Source: Fistulifera solaris (lineage: Eukaryota; Bacillariophyta; Bacillariophyceae; Naviculales; Stauroneidaceae). From it: DNA of 45,000 nt. The stretch is from contig AP026159.1 in NCBI GenBank assembly GCA_030295235.1, forward strand, positions 1 to 45,000, written 5' to 3'. A program made the translations under genes and the position numbers. The notes under the pieces were generated by a model. The model was not told where the DNA came from. It searched no databases and saw only the letters and a list, made by a program, of their open reading frames with translations. Positions 1 through 10,669 of the stretch are shown piece by piece; the stretch's first letter is position 1; each line of letters begins with the position of its first letter.

Positions 1-1506
1 TTTTGTTACTGGAATAGAACCAATTTGAAACAACATCAGATACATCAGTTTCAGTAACCATATCAACATCACGACGACTAAATCCTCTAGCTTCGCTTGT
101 TAAAGCTGATTGTTTCATGATTCGAATATGTGTTCGAACTTCCATTTCATGGTCTAATAATTGTTTTGCTGCTTCAAAATCGTGTTCTTTAATACAATCT
201 TCTTTATCTTTAATGGTTTCTTGTAATTCATGCATCAAACTTCTTAAGCCTAGTGGTAAACGTCGATTTTCTAAACGTACGCGGGCACCAGCCTCATCTA
301 AAACATCAATTGCTTTATCTGGAAGATAACGATCAGCAACATATTTATCTGAAAGAATAGCCGCTTGTTCTAAAGCTTTATCGTGATAACTTAATGTATG
401 ATGTTGCTCAAATTTTGAACGTAGACCGCGTAGAATTTCAATAGTTGTTCCTACACTTGGTTCTTCTACATGAACTGGTTGGAACCGTCTTTCTAAAGCT
501 GGGTCACGTTCAATATATTTACGATATTCATCATTTGTTGTTGCCCCGATACAGCGGAACTTACCTCGTGCTAAGGCTGGTTTTAAAATATTTGCTGCAT
601 CAACTGCACCTTCAGCTGCACCTGCACCAACTAGAGTATGAATTTCGTCGATAACGATAATAACAGCTGAGTCATTTTGTGCTTCCTCAACTATTCGTTT
701 TAACCGTTCTTCAAATTCACCTCGGTACTTCGTACCAGCTAAAATTGAACCAAGATCTAATGCCATAATTAAACTTCCATCTAAAAATCTGGAACTTTTT
801 CTGTTAAAATAAGTTGCGCTAAACCTTCAGCTACAGCTGTTTTGCCGACACCAGGTTCACCAATTAAAACAGGATTATTTTAGTGCGTCGTGCTAGAACA
901 GCAATTACGTCATCAATTTCTTTTTCACGTCCAATTACTGGATCTAAGTTTCCTTCAATCGCTTCTTTAGTAATATTTTCAGCATATTCATCTAAAGTTG
1001 GCGTTGGGCTACCTTTTATCACGCTCTAATAAGAATTTTTCTGCTTGAGTTAAAGGACGTAAAATTTCCTCTTGCGTTTCTTCAATATAAGTTAAAATTA
1101 AGTTTCTTAACTTATTGATGTCGACATTTAATTTGTCTAAAGTCCGCATTGCAACACCATCAGATTCAGCTATAAGAGCTAATAATATGTGCTCAGTACC
1201 TACAAAGTTTTGTCCTAGATCTTTACCTTCATGAACTGCCATTTCTAGCACACGTTTTGCTCTTGGTGTAAATGGAATTTCTGAGGCAACAAATCCAGTA
1301 CCTCGTCCAATATATAACTCAATTTCTTTGCGAGCTTTTTAAAGTAACTTTTAATTTTTTAATGCTCTTGCTCCAATGCCGTGTCTTTGTCCGATAACGC
1401 CTAATAAAAGTTGTTCAGTTCCCACAAAGTTATGACCCATTCGTCGCGCTTCTTCTTGAGATAGCATGATAACTTTTATCGCGCCTTCAGTAAATTTTTC
1501 AAACAT
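1..1506 (-). CDS. clpC: ClpC, Hsp100 AAA+ unfoldase of the Clp protease (5' part; runs off the window)
   Basis: ATP-dependent unfoldase that feeds proteins to the stromal Clp protease. The N-terminal ClpN double repeat is clear ([19 protein letters not shown], then the second repeat [18 protein letters not shown] near 1250), followed by Walker [14 protein letters not shown] around 840-870 and Walker [16 protein letters not shown] around 640-670. The second ATPase domain lies beyond position 1. The ATG at 1506 gives the usual [10 protein letters not shown] start; the frame is open to a TTG at 1557, but those residues are not typical of the family. The frame breaks near 1350, 1335, 1012, 876, 783 and 25, mostly at shortened A/T runs, while the encoded sequence stays highly conserved, so sequencing error is likelier than a pseudogene. 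Confidence 0.95.
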
Positions 1507-1646
1507 AAAGAGTTCATAGTTTAATTTTTGAATTTCGATTCTATTTACTTTACTCAATATTATACCACAATATTAATATAAATATTTAAATTAAACTTAT
1601 ATTAATAGACTAGATCGAGTATATGGTTTACAATGTAGTTACTTAT

Positions 1647-1713
1647 GGCGGTATGGCCAAGCGGTAAGGCAGTGGATTGCAAATCCTCGACCCCAGTTCG
1701 AATCTTGCCGCCT
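1647..1713 (+). tRNA. trnC-GCA: tRNA-Cys (GCA), T-arm looks incomplete
   Basis: The acceptor stem closes (GGCGGTA with TGCCGCC), the D arm is present and the anticodon loop TTGCAAA carries GCA. The gene measures only 67 nt, against about 71 expected. The 3' side of the T stem after TTCGAATCT lacks roughly three Gs, so the T stem cannot close as drawn. This is probably the same run-shortening seen in the neighbouring protein genes. Confidence 0.85.
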
Positions 1714-1815
1714 ATAATTTTAGAACTATAATATTGTTTTTAGAGGTTTTAACTATAGACTATCCTGTAGTTAAACCCGATGAAAATTGTGTGGAATAAC
1801 TTAATAAATTAGACA

Positions 1816-1901
1816 GGGAATGTGGTGGAATTGGTAGACACGACGGACTTAAAATCCGTTGCCTAGTGATAGGCGTGAGGGTTCAAGTCCCTCCGTTCCC
1901 A
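1816..1901 (+). tRNA. trnL-UAA: tRNA-Leu (UAA)
   Basis: Class II tRNA of 86 nt. The acceptor stem starts GGGAA and closes with TTCCC plus discriminator A. The anticodon loop holds TAA inside the CGGAC/GTCCG-type stem, the long variable arm is GCCTAGTGATAGGC, and the T loop is TTCAAGT. There is no intron. It reads the UUA leucine codons that dominate this A+T-rich genome. Confidence 0.95.
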
Positions 1902-2013
1902 ATTATAAATCAATTTTACTTTATAAGAAAGGAACAAAACTTTTCTTTTGAATTCTCACTTTTTGTTTAACTTTTGATTTAACCTAATTATTAATAATAG
2001 TATTTTAATCAAC

Positions 2014-2043
2014 TTTAATCCATAAATTCTTTTATGGATTAAA
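2014..2043 (-). terminator. hairpin at the end of the ribosomal-protein superoperon
   Basis: Perfect 13-bp inverted repeat (TTTAATCCATAAA, loop TTCT, TTTATGGATTAAA) lying 13 nt past the corrected stop of rps10. It sits where the minus-strand ribosomal gene train meets the plus-strand tRNA genes, so a transcript end or RNA-stabilising role is reasonable. No strong U-tract follows it. Confidence 0.6.
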
Positions 2044-2056
2044 GAGTTGGTTAAAA

Positions 2057-2378
2057 TTATGATAAACAGATACGATAGAAAACCCCAGGTGGTAGATCAA
2101 TTTCTGATAATAAATCAAAATTGGTGTATTCAAATCATAATTAATTTCAACAATTCGTTTATGAATTCGAATTTCAAAATGTTCTCTTGAATCTTTATTA
2201 ACATGCGGAGAACGTAATACACAATAAATACGCTTCCGAGTTGGTAAAGTAACTACTCCAGCTGAGTGCAGAGGAGTATTTTGTAAAGTATTCATGATCT
2301 TTTGGCATGAAGAAACTACTAGTTCATGATTAAAAGATTCTAGTCTTACACGAATTTTGCATTCGTTTGGATTTCCAT
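2057..2378 (-). CDS. rps10: 30S ribosomal protein S10
   Basis: S10 of the 30S head; its bacterial homologue NusE also takes part in antitermination. The core KIRVRLESFNHELVVSS, TRKRIYCVLRSPHVNKDSREH and FEIRIHKRIVEI is unmistakable. The ATG at 2378 (MEIQTNAKIRV), 11 nt after the tufA stop, is preferred; reaching the core from it needs one A restored in the run near 2357. A second break near 2108 restores the normal C-terminus (EIDLPPGVFYRICLS) ending at 2057; without it a false extension reads on to 2032. It is the last gene of the superoperon, as in other red-lineage plastids. Confidence 0.93.
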
Positions 2379-2389
2379 AAAATTTTAAA

Positions 2390-3614
2390 TTATTTAACAA
2401 TTTTAGAAACTACACCTGCACCAATCGTACGACCACCTTCACGGATCGCGAATCGCATACCAGCTTCAATTGCTACAGGATGAATTAGCTCAGCCGTCAT
2501 TTTAATACGATCACCTGGCATTACCATTTCAACAATTGATCCATCATCAGCTGTGAATTGAGTGATTGCACCTGTTACGTCTGTTGTTCTTACGTAAAAT
2601 TGTGGTCGATAACCAGAGAAGAATGGAGTATGACGACCGCCTTCCTCTTTGTTAAAACATACACTTCTGATTCAAAGTTTGTATGAGGTGTAATTGTTCC
2701 TGGTTTCGCTAAAACCATACCACGCTCAATATCATCACGTGTTACACCACGTAATAAAATACCAACGTTGTCGCCAGCAAATCCTTCGTCCAATGTTTTT
2801 GGAACATTTCAATACCAGTAACAGTAGTTGTTTTTGTTTCTCCAATACCAACGATTTCAACACTTTCGCCTACTTTTACAATTCCACGATCAATACGACC
2901 AGTTGCAACAGTACCACGACCTGTAATTGAGAAAACATCTTCAACAGCCATTAAGAATGTTTTTCTGTATCACGCTCTGGAGTTGGAATGTAACTATCTA
3001 CAGCATCCATTAATGCAAAATTTTATCAACCCATTTATTTTCACCACGTTTAATTTCTGGATTTGACGTAATGGCTTCCATAGCTTGTAATGCAGAACCA
3101 GGACAAATTGGAATTTCTTCACCTGGGAAATCATACGCTGAAAGTAATTCCCGAACTTCCAATTCAACCAATTCTACCAATCTCGGCATCATCAACTTGG
3201 TCTTCTTTATTTAAAAACAACAATATGAGGAACACCTACTTGTTTTGATAATAAAATGTGTTCACGTGTTTGAGGCATTGGACCATCTGCTGCTGATACT
3301 ACTAGAATTGCACCGTCCATTTGTGCAGCACCTGTAATCATGTTTTTAACATAATCAGCGTGACCTGGACAGTCTACGTGTGCATAGTGACGAGTTTCCG
3401 TTTCATACTCTACGTGTGCTGTATTAATAGTAATACCACGTTGTCTTTCTTCAGGCGCTCCGTCGATCTCATCATATGCTTTAATTTGTGCATTTCCTTC
3501 TAACGATAATGTTGAAGTAATTGCTGCTGTTAAAGTTGTCTTACCATGGTCTACGTGACCAATAGTTCCAATGTTAACATGCGGTTTTGAACGTTCAAAT
3601 TTTTCACGTGCCAT
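2390..3614 (-). CDS. tufA: elongation factor Tu
   Basis: GTPase that delivers aminoacyl-tRNA to the plastid ribosome. G1 [11 protein letters not shown]2 [10 protein letters not shown] and G3 DCPGHADY are visible. The G4 NKED follows after the break near 3213, and the C-terminal barrel ends [15 protein letters not shown]. An AAGGAA ribosome site precedes the ATG at 3614. About six breaks occur (near 3213, 3187, 3019, 2963, 2797 and 2650), nearly all at A or T runs. The restored length is about 409 aa, normal for the family. rps7 lies upstream and rps10 begins 11 nt downstream: the bacterial str order plus S10. Confidence 0.96.
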
Positions 3615-3685
3615 TATAAAATTCCTTTATATTTTGAAAAAATTATCTATATTATTTATAAGCTTTTAGCGAGACTTACGGGAAA

Positions 3686-4151
3686 TTAATATCTAAAATG
3701 TGCAAAAGCTTTATTAGCTTCAGCCATTCTATGAGTTTCTTCCTTTTCTTAATAGTATTACCGATATCGTTAGCTGTGTCAATAATTTCGTTAGCTAATT
3801 TAATTGCCATACTACGTCCAACACGTTTATTGGAAAATTGAATAATCCAACGTAACGATAAATTAGTTGCTCTAAAACTACTTACTTCAATCGGAACTTG
3901 GTATGTTGACCCACCTACTCGACGTGCTTTTACTTCTACAATAGGACTTGCATTTCGAATTGCCTTTTCAAATACGCTTAAAGGATCTTCATTTGTTTTT
4001 TTCTAATAATATCAAACGCTTGGTAAACAATTTTTCTGGCGATAGTTTTTTACCAGACTTTAAAATTCTAGTAGTTAATAAACTAACTAGATAACTACTG
4101 TAAACGGATCAGGTTGTGGGAAACGCTTTTTGAAATATTTCTACGAGACAT
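3686..4151 (-). CDS. rps7: 30S ribosomal protein S7
   Basis: Primary 16S-binding protein of the 30S head. The start [16 protein letters not shown] (after one A is restored near 4128) and the end [13 protein letters not shown] match S7, with [14 protein letters not shown] in the middle. Breaks lie near 4128, 4097, 4003 and 3745, all beside homopolymers. Restored length is about 156 aa. It sits between rps12 and tufA in the str order. Confidence 0.93.
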
Positions 4152-4226
4152 AATAAAGTTGAGAAATTTTTATCTAATTAATTTTTTGAAGATTTTATTA
4201 GTTAAAGCCTTAGGTACTAAAATGTT

Positions 4227-4603
4227 TTATTTGTCTGCTTTTGGTTTTTACACCATATTTAGAGCGACCTTGAGTACGGCCTTTAACTCCACCCGTGTCT
4301 AAAGCACCACGAACAATATGGTAACGCACCCTGGTAAATCTTTCACACGACCACCACGAATTAAAACAACTGAATGCTCCTGTAAATTATGTCCAACTCC
4401 TGGAATATATGCTGTTACTTCAAATCCAGATGTTAATCTTACACGAGCAACTTTTCGAATAGCAGAGTTTGGTTTCTTTGGTGTTGTTGTATATACTCGT
4501 GTACACACACCTCGTCTCTGTGGACAATTAACCAGTGCAGGTGATTTCGTCTTTTCTTTATTTGTATACGTGGTGAACGAACTAATTGTTGAATTGTTGG
4601 CAT
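4227..4603 (-). CDS. rps12: 30S ribosomal protein S12
   Basis: Decoding-centre protein S12. The start [12 protein letters not shown] and the block [20 protein letters not shown] with [19 protein letters not shown] are near-invariant in the family, as is [14 protein letters not shown]. The stop at 4227 follows PKADK once two A are restored in the run near 4253; other breaks are near 4552 and 4315. The gene is uninterrupted: there is no trans-splicing as in land plants. Restored length is about 124 aa. Confidence 0.94.
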
Positions 4604-4650
4604 AAAATGTTTAATTTATTTTATTATTTTCATAGATTGCGACCTAGTCT

Positions 4651-4860
4651 TTAATTGTCATCTAATTTATATCTTTTCATAAATTTTTCAACTCGACCTT
4701 CACTATCCACAAGAACTTGGGATTTTGTATAGAATGGATGATTTGCTAACCATAAATCAACTTGCAATTTTTTTGTTGAACCAATTATACAAAGAGGTTT
4801 TCCGTTATATAAAACTTTGGTTTCTTTAAACCATTTTGGATGTATATCAGATTTTGGCAT
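4651..4860 (-). CDS. rpl31: 50S ribosomal protein L31
   Basis: Intact 69-aa ORF starting MPKSDIHPKWFKETKVLYNGK and containing DLWLANHPFYT before the basic end EKFMKRYKLDDN. The open frame continues upstream to 5010, but those residues are the C-terminus of rps9 read through a frameshift, so the ATG at 4860 is the start. It begins 25 nt after the rps9 stop and is part of the rpl13-rps9-rpl31 group. Confidence 0.93.
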   Translation of the reverse strand: MPKSDIHPKWFKETKVLYNGKPLCIIGSTKKLQVDLWLANHPFYTKSQVLVDSEGRVEKFMKRYKLDDN

Positions 4861-4885
4861 CGTAGCTTTTAAAAAATTTATAATA

Positions 4886-5296
4886 TTAACGTTTTGAGTA
4901 TTGAGGAGCTTTTCTTGCTTTTCGTAAACCGTATTTTTACGTTCTTTAATACGTGAGTCACGAGTTAAAAATCCAAATGGTTTTAAAGCAAGACGATTTT
5001 CTTTATCCATCTCACAAAGTAATCGAGAAACGCCTAATTGAATCGAGTGTGCCTGGCTTGTTAAACCTCCACCTTTAACTAAAACTACAATGTCAAATTG
5101 TTTTTCTAATTTTAATTTTTCTAATGGTGCCCAAACAGCGTTTAAATATGTATCGTTATATTGTAAGTATTTATCACCAGCACTTTTATTAATAACAAGA
5201 TTACCTTCGCCAGGGATCAGAAAACCCTTGCGATCGCTTCTTTGCGCTTTCCAAGTCCAATATTTTTTTGAAATTTAATTCTATTTTAGAATCCAT
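4886..5296 (-). CDS. rps9: 30S ribosomal protein S9
   Basis: S9 reaches the P-site tRNA with its basic C-terminal tail. Visible: start MDSKIEL, GLGKRKEAIARV after the first break (near 5260), the middle stretch with TSQAHSIQLGVSRLLCEMD, and the tail RDSRIKERKKYGLRKARKAP, QYSKR at the stop. Breaks near 5260, 5238 and 4940 fall in short A or T runs. Restored length is about 136 aa. Confidence 0.92.
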
Positions 5297-5359
5297 AAAT
5301 TTTCAGTAGATATAATTATATTTTTAATTGAATTTTGTCCCAGTTGAAATTGTTCAAAT

Positions 5360-5832
5360 CTAATTACGTAATTCGACCATTTTAGAGTGAATAGTTGAAT
5401 CTTTATAAAAATTTGAAACGTCAATTTTATTGGGTTTTGAGCTACATGAGTATGATTTTCATCATTAAAAATACGTAGGCGGCGTATTACTGTTTTTTTC
5501 TGACTGAGTCAACATACCTTTTACTGCGCGTTCAATAGTAAATTTAGGTAAACAGTCAGAAACGTTTCTTATTTTAATGCAGAACCTGGACGACCAGGTT
5601 GATTTACAATATGATGTGTTGCAGTTTCGTTTATAAGAATTGATTCTGCGTTAATTAAAATTACATAATCACCGGTATCTATTGAAGGAAAATAGTAGGG
5701 TTTTACTTTTCCTTTTAGTAATGTAGCAATAATTGTTGCGATACGACCTAATTTTGGTCTTTACAGTCAATAATAAACCAATTACGGTTTTGTAACTTTG
5801 AGTAGGTAAAATGTCTTATTTAATGAATTCAT
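5360..5832 (-). CDS. rpl13: 50S ribosomal protein L13
   Basis: Early-assembling 50S protein. Recognised by [20 protein letters not shown] near the N-terminus, [20 protein letters not shown], the VNQPGRPGS stretch and the end [12 protein letters not shown]. The ATG at 5832 gives MNSLNKT. Breaks near 5755, 5575 and 5500 are at homopolymers. It lies between rpoA and rps9, the standard plastid and bacterial order. Confidence 0.9.
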
Positions 5833-5895
5833 AGTTTTTGAAAATAGATAATGAAAAGTCTTAATCAATTAGAAATTTATTTTTCTGTTTACCTG

Positions 5896-6824
5896 TTATT
5901 TCAAAATAATCCCCAGTTTATTTTTAATGTAGAAAAACTTCGTCTGCTGATTTTCGACCAAAATTTTAAGTTCTTGTAGTTTTTCTGGAGAATACTGTAA
6001 TAAATCTCCTACAGTATTTATTTGTGCTTTTTAAACAATTATAAGCACGAACAGATAATTGTAATTCTTCAATTGCAATGTTAGTATATGGTTCAATACT
6101 ACTAGATTCCGGTTTAGATTCTAATTGATTAGTATTAACCATATTTTTATTGTTAATCAATAATGTAAATAAGTCAACAATAACTTGAGCAGCAGATTCT
6201 AAAGCCTCATTTGGTGAAATACTTCCATTTGTCCAAATATCTAATAATAATCGTTCAGTAATATTATTCGCTGAATCATAAACATTTTCTATCTTAAAAT
6301 CTACTTTTGAATTGGCATAAAACTGTATCTAATTGTAGATAATTTTCAGAATCATCCGTAAATGTTTGAGTAGCTAATTTATAACCAGTGCCATATTCAA
6401 ATTTAAATTCAATCTCAAGAATATTTGATGTCGAAATTGTCGCTATGTAATGATTAGGATTTATAATTTCTAAATTCGAGGGAAGTTGAATTAAGTCAGC
6501 TGTTACAACAGCAGGACCTTGTACTTTTAGTCGACCAAATTGAATATCATTGATTTCGCTTTTAAGAACAATTCCTTTTAAATTTAAAAGAATTTCTAAA
6601 ATATCTTCACGTACACCCGGAATTGTTGAAAATTCATGCGTAATACCAGCAATTCTAACTGCTGAAATTGCCATCCCACCTAAATCACCTAACAAAACTC
6701 TTCGTAACTGATTACCAATTGTAATTCCTTGGCCGGCTCTTAATGCATTGATTACAAAGCGACCCTGACACGCTCCCGATTCAATCTTTTCTGACTTAAG
6801 ACATTTAATAGAAATGTTATTCAT
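5896..6824 (-). CDS. rpoA: RNA polymerase alpha subunit
   Basis: Alpha subunit of the plastid-encoded RNA polymerase. The N-terminal dimerisation domain is intact for its first 170 residues, with GRFVINALRAGQGITIGNQL and RRVLLGDLGGMAISAVRI. After breaks near 6297, 6027 and 5920 the C-terminal domain follows, with IEELQLSVRAYNCLK, then a helix with LLQYSPEKLQELKNFGRKSA and the end LGIILK. Restored length is about 310 aa, typical of plastid RpoA. It sits between rps11 and rpl13 as in the bacterial alpha operon. Confidence 0.95.
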
Positions 6825-6850
6825 ATTTTAAGTTATTTGGAAATAGAGTT

Positions 6851-7237
6851 TTAAACTCGACGTCGTTTCGGCGGTCTGCAACCATTATGTGGCACTGAAG
6901 TAATGTCTTGAATTGAAATAATATCAAATCCGGCACCTTCAATTGCTCGAATGGCTGTTTCACGACCCGATCCTTGGCCTTTTACTAAGATTTCTACGTT
7001 TTTCATTCCAGTATTTAGAGCTTCTAATGCAGCTTTCTCAGCAGCTGTCTGCGCAGCAAACGGGGTGCTTTTCGAGCACCTTTAAACCCTGAACTGCCTC
7101 CAGAAGCCCATGAAACTGTATCGCCAGTTAAATTTGTTATAGTAACGATCGTATTATTAAATGTTGATTTAATATGAACAACGCCACTTGTAAATTTTTT
7201 ATCTTTTTAGCTACTGATTTTTTGATGTTTGTGCCAT
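6851..7237 (-). CDS. rps11: 30S ribosomal protein S11
   Basis: Platform protein of the 30S subunit. Visible: start [16 protein letters not shown] (after repair near 7205), [38 protein letters not shown], and the diagnostic end [14 protein letters not shown]. Breaks near 7222, 7205 and 7066. Restored length is about 129 aa. Confidence 0.93.
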
Positions 7238-7262
7238 ATAACAATTTTAAATAAATTTAATA

Positions 7263-7640
7263 TCAGATTTGAAGCTTATTTTTCTTACCTGTTACAGTTT
7301 TTAGACCCACGTCGTGTTCGAGCATTCGTTCTTGTACGTTGCCCACGAACAGGCAAATTATTTCTATGTCGTTTACCGCGGTGACAATTAATTTCATTTA
7401 ATCGTTTTATATTTAGGCCATTGAATCTTCTAAGATCACCTTCTAACTGTAAATCACTTTCTTCTAAAGTTTGTCTTAATAAACCAGCTTGTTCAGGAGT
7501 TAAATCGTTAACTCGTGTTTCGCTATCAATATTAGTAAGTTCTACAATTTTTTGCAGAAGTAAGACCAATTCCATGAATATAAGTCAGACCATAGGTAAT
7601 TTTTATTTCTGGGCAAATCAACCCCAACTAATCGAACCAT
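7263..7640 (-). CDS. rps13: 30S ribosomal protein S13
   Basis: Head protein contacting the 50S subunit. It starts MVRLVGVDLPRNK, then YIHGIGLTSAKKIVELTNID, and the signature CHRGKRHRNNLPVRGQRTRT with NARTRRGS. Breaks lie near 7592, 7560 and 7300. The stop is uncertain: in the frame as printed after the last repair it is at 7263, but one more missing A near 7280 would end the protein at GKKK, the more usual S13 terminus. Confidence 0.9.
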
Positions 7641-7659
7641 TTTTGACTCCTTTAAAATA

Positions 7660-7771
7660 TTATCCTTGACGTTGTTTATGTTTTGGATTAGAGCACACGA
7701 CTCTAATTTTTCCGTGTCGTTTAATCAAGCGACAATTTTCACACATTTTTTACTGATGGACGAACTTTCAT
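7660..7771 (-). CDS. rpl36: 50S ribosomal protein L36
   Basis: Tiny zinc-ribbon protein of about 37 aa. MKVRPSVKKMCENCRLIKRH and the end CSNPKHKQRQG are seen, with the Cys-x2-Cys and Cys-x4-His zinc ligands. Two A are missing in the run near 7748. It sits between secY and rps13, its canonical place, and begins 14 nt after the corrected secY stop. Confidence 0.93.
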
Positions 7772-7784
7772 TTTTAATTTAAAT

Positions 7785-9036
7785 TTATTGATACATGTTG
7801 TTATAGATGTTCGAATAATAGATATTTTTACTTCTCGAACTAAATCTAAAACTACACCAGCTAAAATTAGCAAAGATGTAGCACTTAAGCTATTTAAACT
7901 TGTAACACTAAGAGTTGATTCTAAAAATTAGGAACAGTCGTTACTATAGCCAGCATTGTCGCCCCAATTAGTGTTACTCGCTTCATAACTTGTTTTAAAT
8001 AAAATGTTGTTTGAATACCGGGCCGAACACCTGGTACTGTTACAGCCATTTTCTGTAATTGATCAGCTATATCTTTTGGATTTAAAACAATAGTTGAATA
8101 AAATGAACTAAACGTTAAAGTTAGTACGAAATAGCTAATCCAGTATAAGAATCTTAAAGAGTCAAAATTTATAGCAAAATTGACTTTTGGCAATAGTCCG
8201 AAATTACTTATGTAGTTTGGGACAACTAGTATTGCTGTCGTTAAAATGATCGGCATTACACCAGCTTGATTGAATCTCAGTGGAAGATAATTATTAATTT
8301 GAATCGAATTATCTTGCAATGCCGATTGGTTCAGTTGTTTCGATGAAATTAAAGGAACTATTCGAACTCCCTCCTGTAAAAATACAATTCCGTATAGAGA
8401 GATTAATAATATAAAAACACCGATTATAGAAAAAGGCTTAAATTCACTACCATTTTCTAAAAAATTGTACGAGTTAAGTTAGGGAGACTTGAAATAATAT
8501 TAGTATAGATAAGTAACGAGGATCCGTTACCTAATCCGTAATCAGTGATAAGTTCACTTAACCATAATACAATCATTGCACCAGTTGTTAACCAAATAAC
8601 AATCTCAAATGCTAGAGTATAACTCCAGTTGAATAAGATTTGTTTTAAGTACAAACTTAATCCAATACTTTGAATAACAGCCCAAATTAACGTTATGAAA
8701 CGCGTTAATCTATTAATATATCTTCGGCCTTCAAGATCACCTTCTTTTGTAATTTTGAAAGTTTTGGAGAAAGGCCTAAAATTAATTGAATTAAAATCGA
8801 TGCATTAATATAAGGAAAAATGTTTAAAGTAAATAGACCAATAACAAAAGTATTTTCACCTGCGAATGTACTCACGAAACTTCGAGTTACGGAATGCGTT
8901 TGTATATAAAAGCTAAATCACTATGATTAATTCCGGGTACAGGTAGAAATGTGCCTATTCTAATTAATAACAATATCCCAATAGTAATTAAAATTCGTTT
9001 TAGGATAATAGATTGAATTTCTTTATTGAATTTCAC
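7785..9036 (-). CDS. secY: SecY, thylakoid protein translocase channel
   Basis: Membrane channel of the plastid Sec pathway, partner of SecA (37090-39751). It starts KFNKEIQSIILKRILITIG with a first membrane helix and IGTFLPVPGINHSDL, then the pore segment and repeated hydrophobic helices (LSELITDYGLGNGSSLLIY, PKDIADQLQKMAVTVPGVRP), and ends LVREVKNIYYSNIYNNMYQ. The only in-frame start seen is a GTG at 9036, without a clear Shine-Dalgarno. Breaks near 8900, 8762, 8455, 7925 and 7827. It keeps the spc-operon position between rps5 and rpl36. Confidence 0.93.
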
Positions 9037-9066
9037 AATTTCGCTTTTTAATTTATATAGAATCTT

Positions 9067-9592
9067 TTAGTCTAAATTTCGCTTTTTCTAACTTGAGATT
9101 TAGTTGTCAAATTTTCAAGTGCACAAATGGCTGCACGTGCATTATTTAATAAACTATCAGAACCTAATTGTTTAGCAATAACATTCTTTACACCTGCTAC
9201 TTCTAAAACAATTCGAACAGCTCCACCCGCAATAACACCAGAACCTTCAATAGACGGTCGCATAATAACATTCGATGCCCCAAATGTACCTAAAACATTG
9301 TGTGGAATACTTAATGATTTAGTAATTGGAAGTTTAATTAAATTTTACGTCCATCTGTTTTCGCTTTCTTAAATGCATTAACAACATCATCTGCTTTAGC
9401 GACGCCAACTCCAACTTGCCCATTTTCATCACCAACAACTACAATTGCGCGAAAACTTAGTTTTTACCACCTTTAGTTACTTTTGAAACGCGACTAATTT
9501 TAATTAATCGCTCAACAAATTTTGGTTCCTGTATATTTTGCGCACGTCGAGAATTTTTCTAACTTTATTTATTTTTTTAGATCACTACTCAT
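9067..9592 (-). CDS. rps5: 30S ribosomal protein S5
   Basis: Decoding-fidelity protein of the 30S subunit. [38 protein letters not shown], the [14 protein letters not shown] stretch and [20 protein letters not shown] are visible. After one A is restored near 9085 the natural end is SQVRKKRNLD with a stop at 9067. Breaks near 9567, 9465 and 9343. The ATG at 9592 gives MSSDLKK. It lies between rpl18 and secY. Confidence 0.92.
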
Positions 9593-9618
9593 AAAATATA
9601 TTTAACTTGTCTATTTAA

Positions 9619-10020
9619 CTAAAATTGTAAACCACCAGCTCGTGCCCCATCCGCAAGCGCTTTGATACGACCATGATATAAATATGGACCACGATCAAAG
9701 ACAATTTTGGTAATATTTTTTTAAACTTAATTCAGCTAATTTCTCTCCCATTAAACGAGATGCATCACATGTTCGACCAGTTGAAAGAGCAAGTTTAATC
9801 GAGCGATCTAATGTTGAACAAGAAATTAGTGTTTTGCATTAACATCATCAATAATTTGCGCGTAAATATTTTCGTTTGATCGAAAACTGATAATCTTGGA
9901 CGTTCTAGAGTTCCTTTTATACGACCTCGAACTGTTTCACGTTTTAATCTTTTATATTTTCGAGGTCTTAATTTTTATTCTTACTTTTAACTTTAACAAA
10001 GTTCTTGGTGAAAATTTCAT
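9619..10020 (-). CDS. rpl18: 50S ribosomal protein L18
   Basis: Binds 5S rRNA together with L5. After one base is restored near 9975 the N-terminus reads [20 protein letters not shown] followed by [17 protein letters not shown]. The core [16 protein letters not shown] and the end [26 protein letters not shown] are typical. Breaks near 9975, 9888, 9837 and 9720. It starts [12 protein letters not shown] at 10020. Confidence 0.88.
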
Positions 10021-10115
10021 AGTTTTAATCTTTTATTTTTTAAACTTTAAAATGTGATGATTTTTATATTTAAAAGAAAGAAATTGTATTTTGATCAATG
10101 ATTAACAAAATACAA

Positions 10116-10651
10116 TTATTTGCCCGATTTACCAGCTTTGCGAAGAATTCTTTCGTTTTTATATAAAATTCCTTTACCTTTATAAGGTTCTGGTTTTCTC
10201 CAAGATCGGATATTGGCTGCAAACAAACCTAATGATTCTTTATCACATGATTTTAAATTTATGGTTGTATTTTGCAAAACTTCAACTGAAATATTGGTGG
10301 GAATTTCAATTTTTACTGGGTGACTATATCCTAAACTTAAGACAATTTCATTGCCTTGGACTGCAGCACGATAACCAACACCTTTTAAATTAAGAGTAAT
10401 AGTAAATTGTTCTGAAACTCCAATTACCATATTGTTAATTAATGTTCGGTATAAACCGTGTAGAGCTTTAATTTTTTATCGTTTTCTTTTAAAATAACAT
10501 TTAATTTTCCATCTTCTTGAACTAGACTGATAATATCTGGAACAGATCTCTGTAAAGTTCCAAATTTTCCTTTAACAGTAATCTCTGACTCGCGATGATC
10601 AATAGTAACACTATCTGGTATTTTAATGGGTAATTTTCCGATTCGTGACAT
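10116..10651 (-). CDS. rpl6: 50S ribosomal protein L6
   Basis: Protein near the sarcin-ricin loop and factor-binding site. It starts MSRIGKLPIKIPDSVTI after an AAGGAG ribosome site. The second half carries NLKGVGYRAAVQGNEIVLSL, and the C-terminal signature is PEPYKGKGILYKNERILRKA, GKSGK. One break near 10468, in a short A run, separates the two halves. Restored length is about 178 aa. Confidence 0.95.
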
Positions 10652-10669
10652 TGTAAAACTCCTTTACTT

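Noticed and set aside
2694-3503. Plus-strand frames opposite tufA
   Set aside because: They are complements of tufA codons, with compositions typical of antisense reading, and tufA is certain.
4318-4605. Plus-strand 95-codon frame opposite rps12
   Set aside because: Antisense shadow of a highly conserved gene; no ribosome site.
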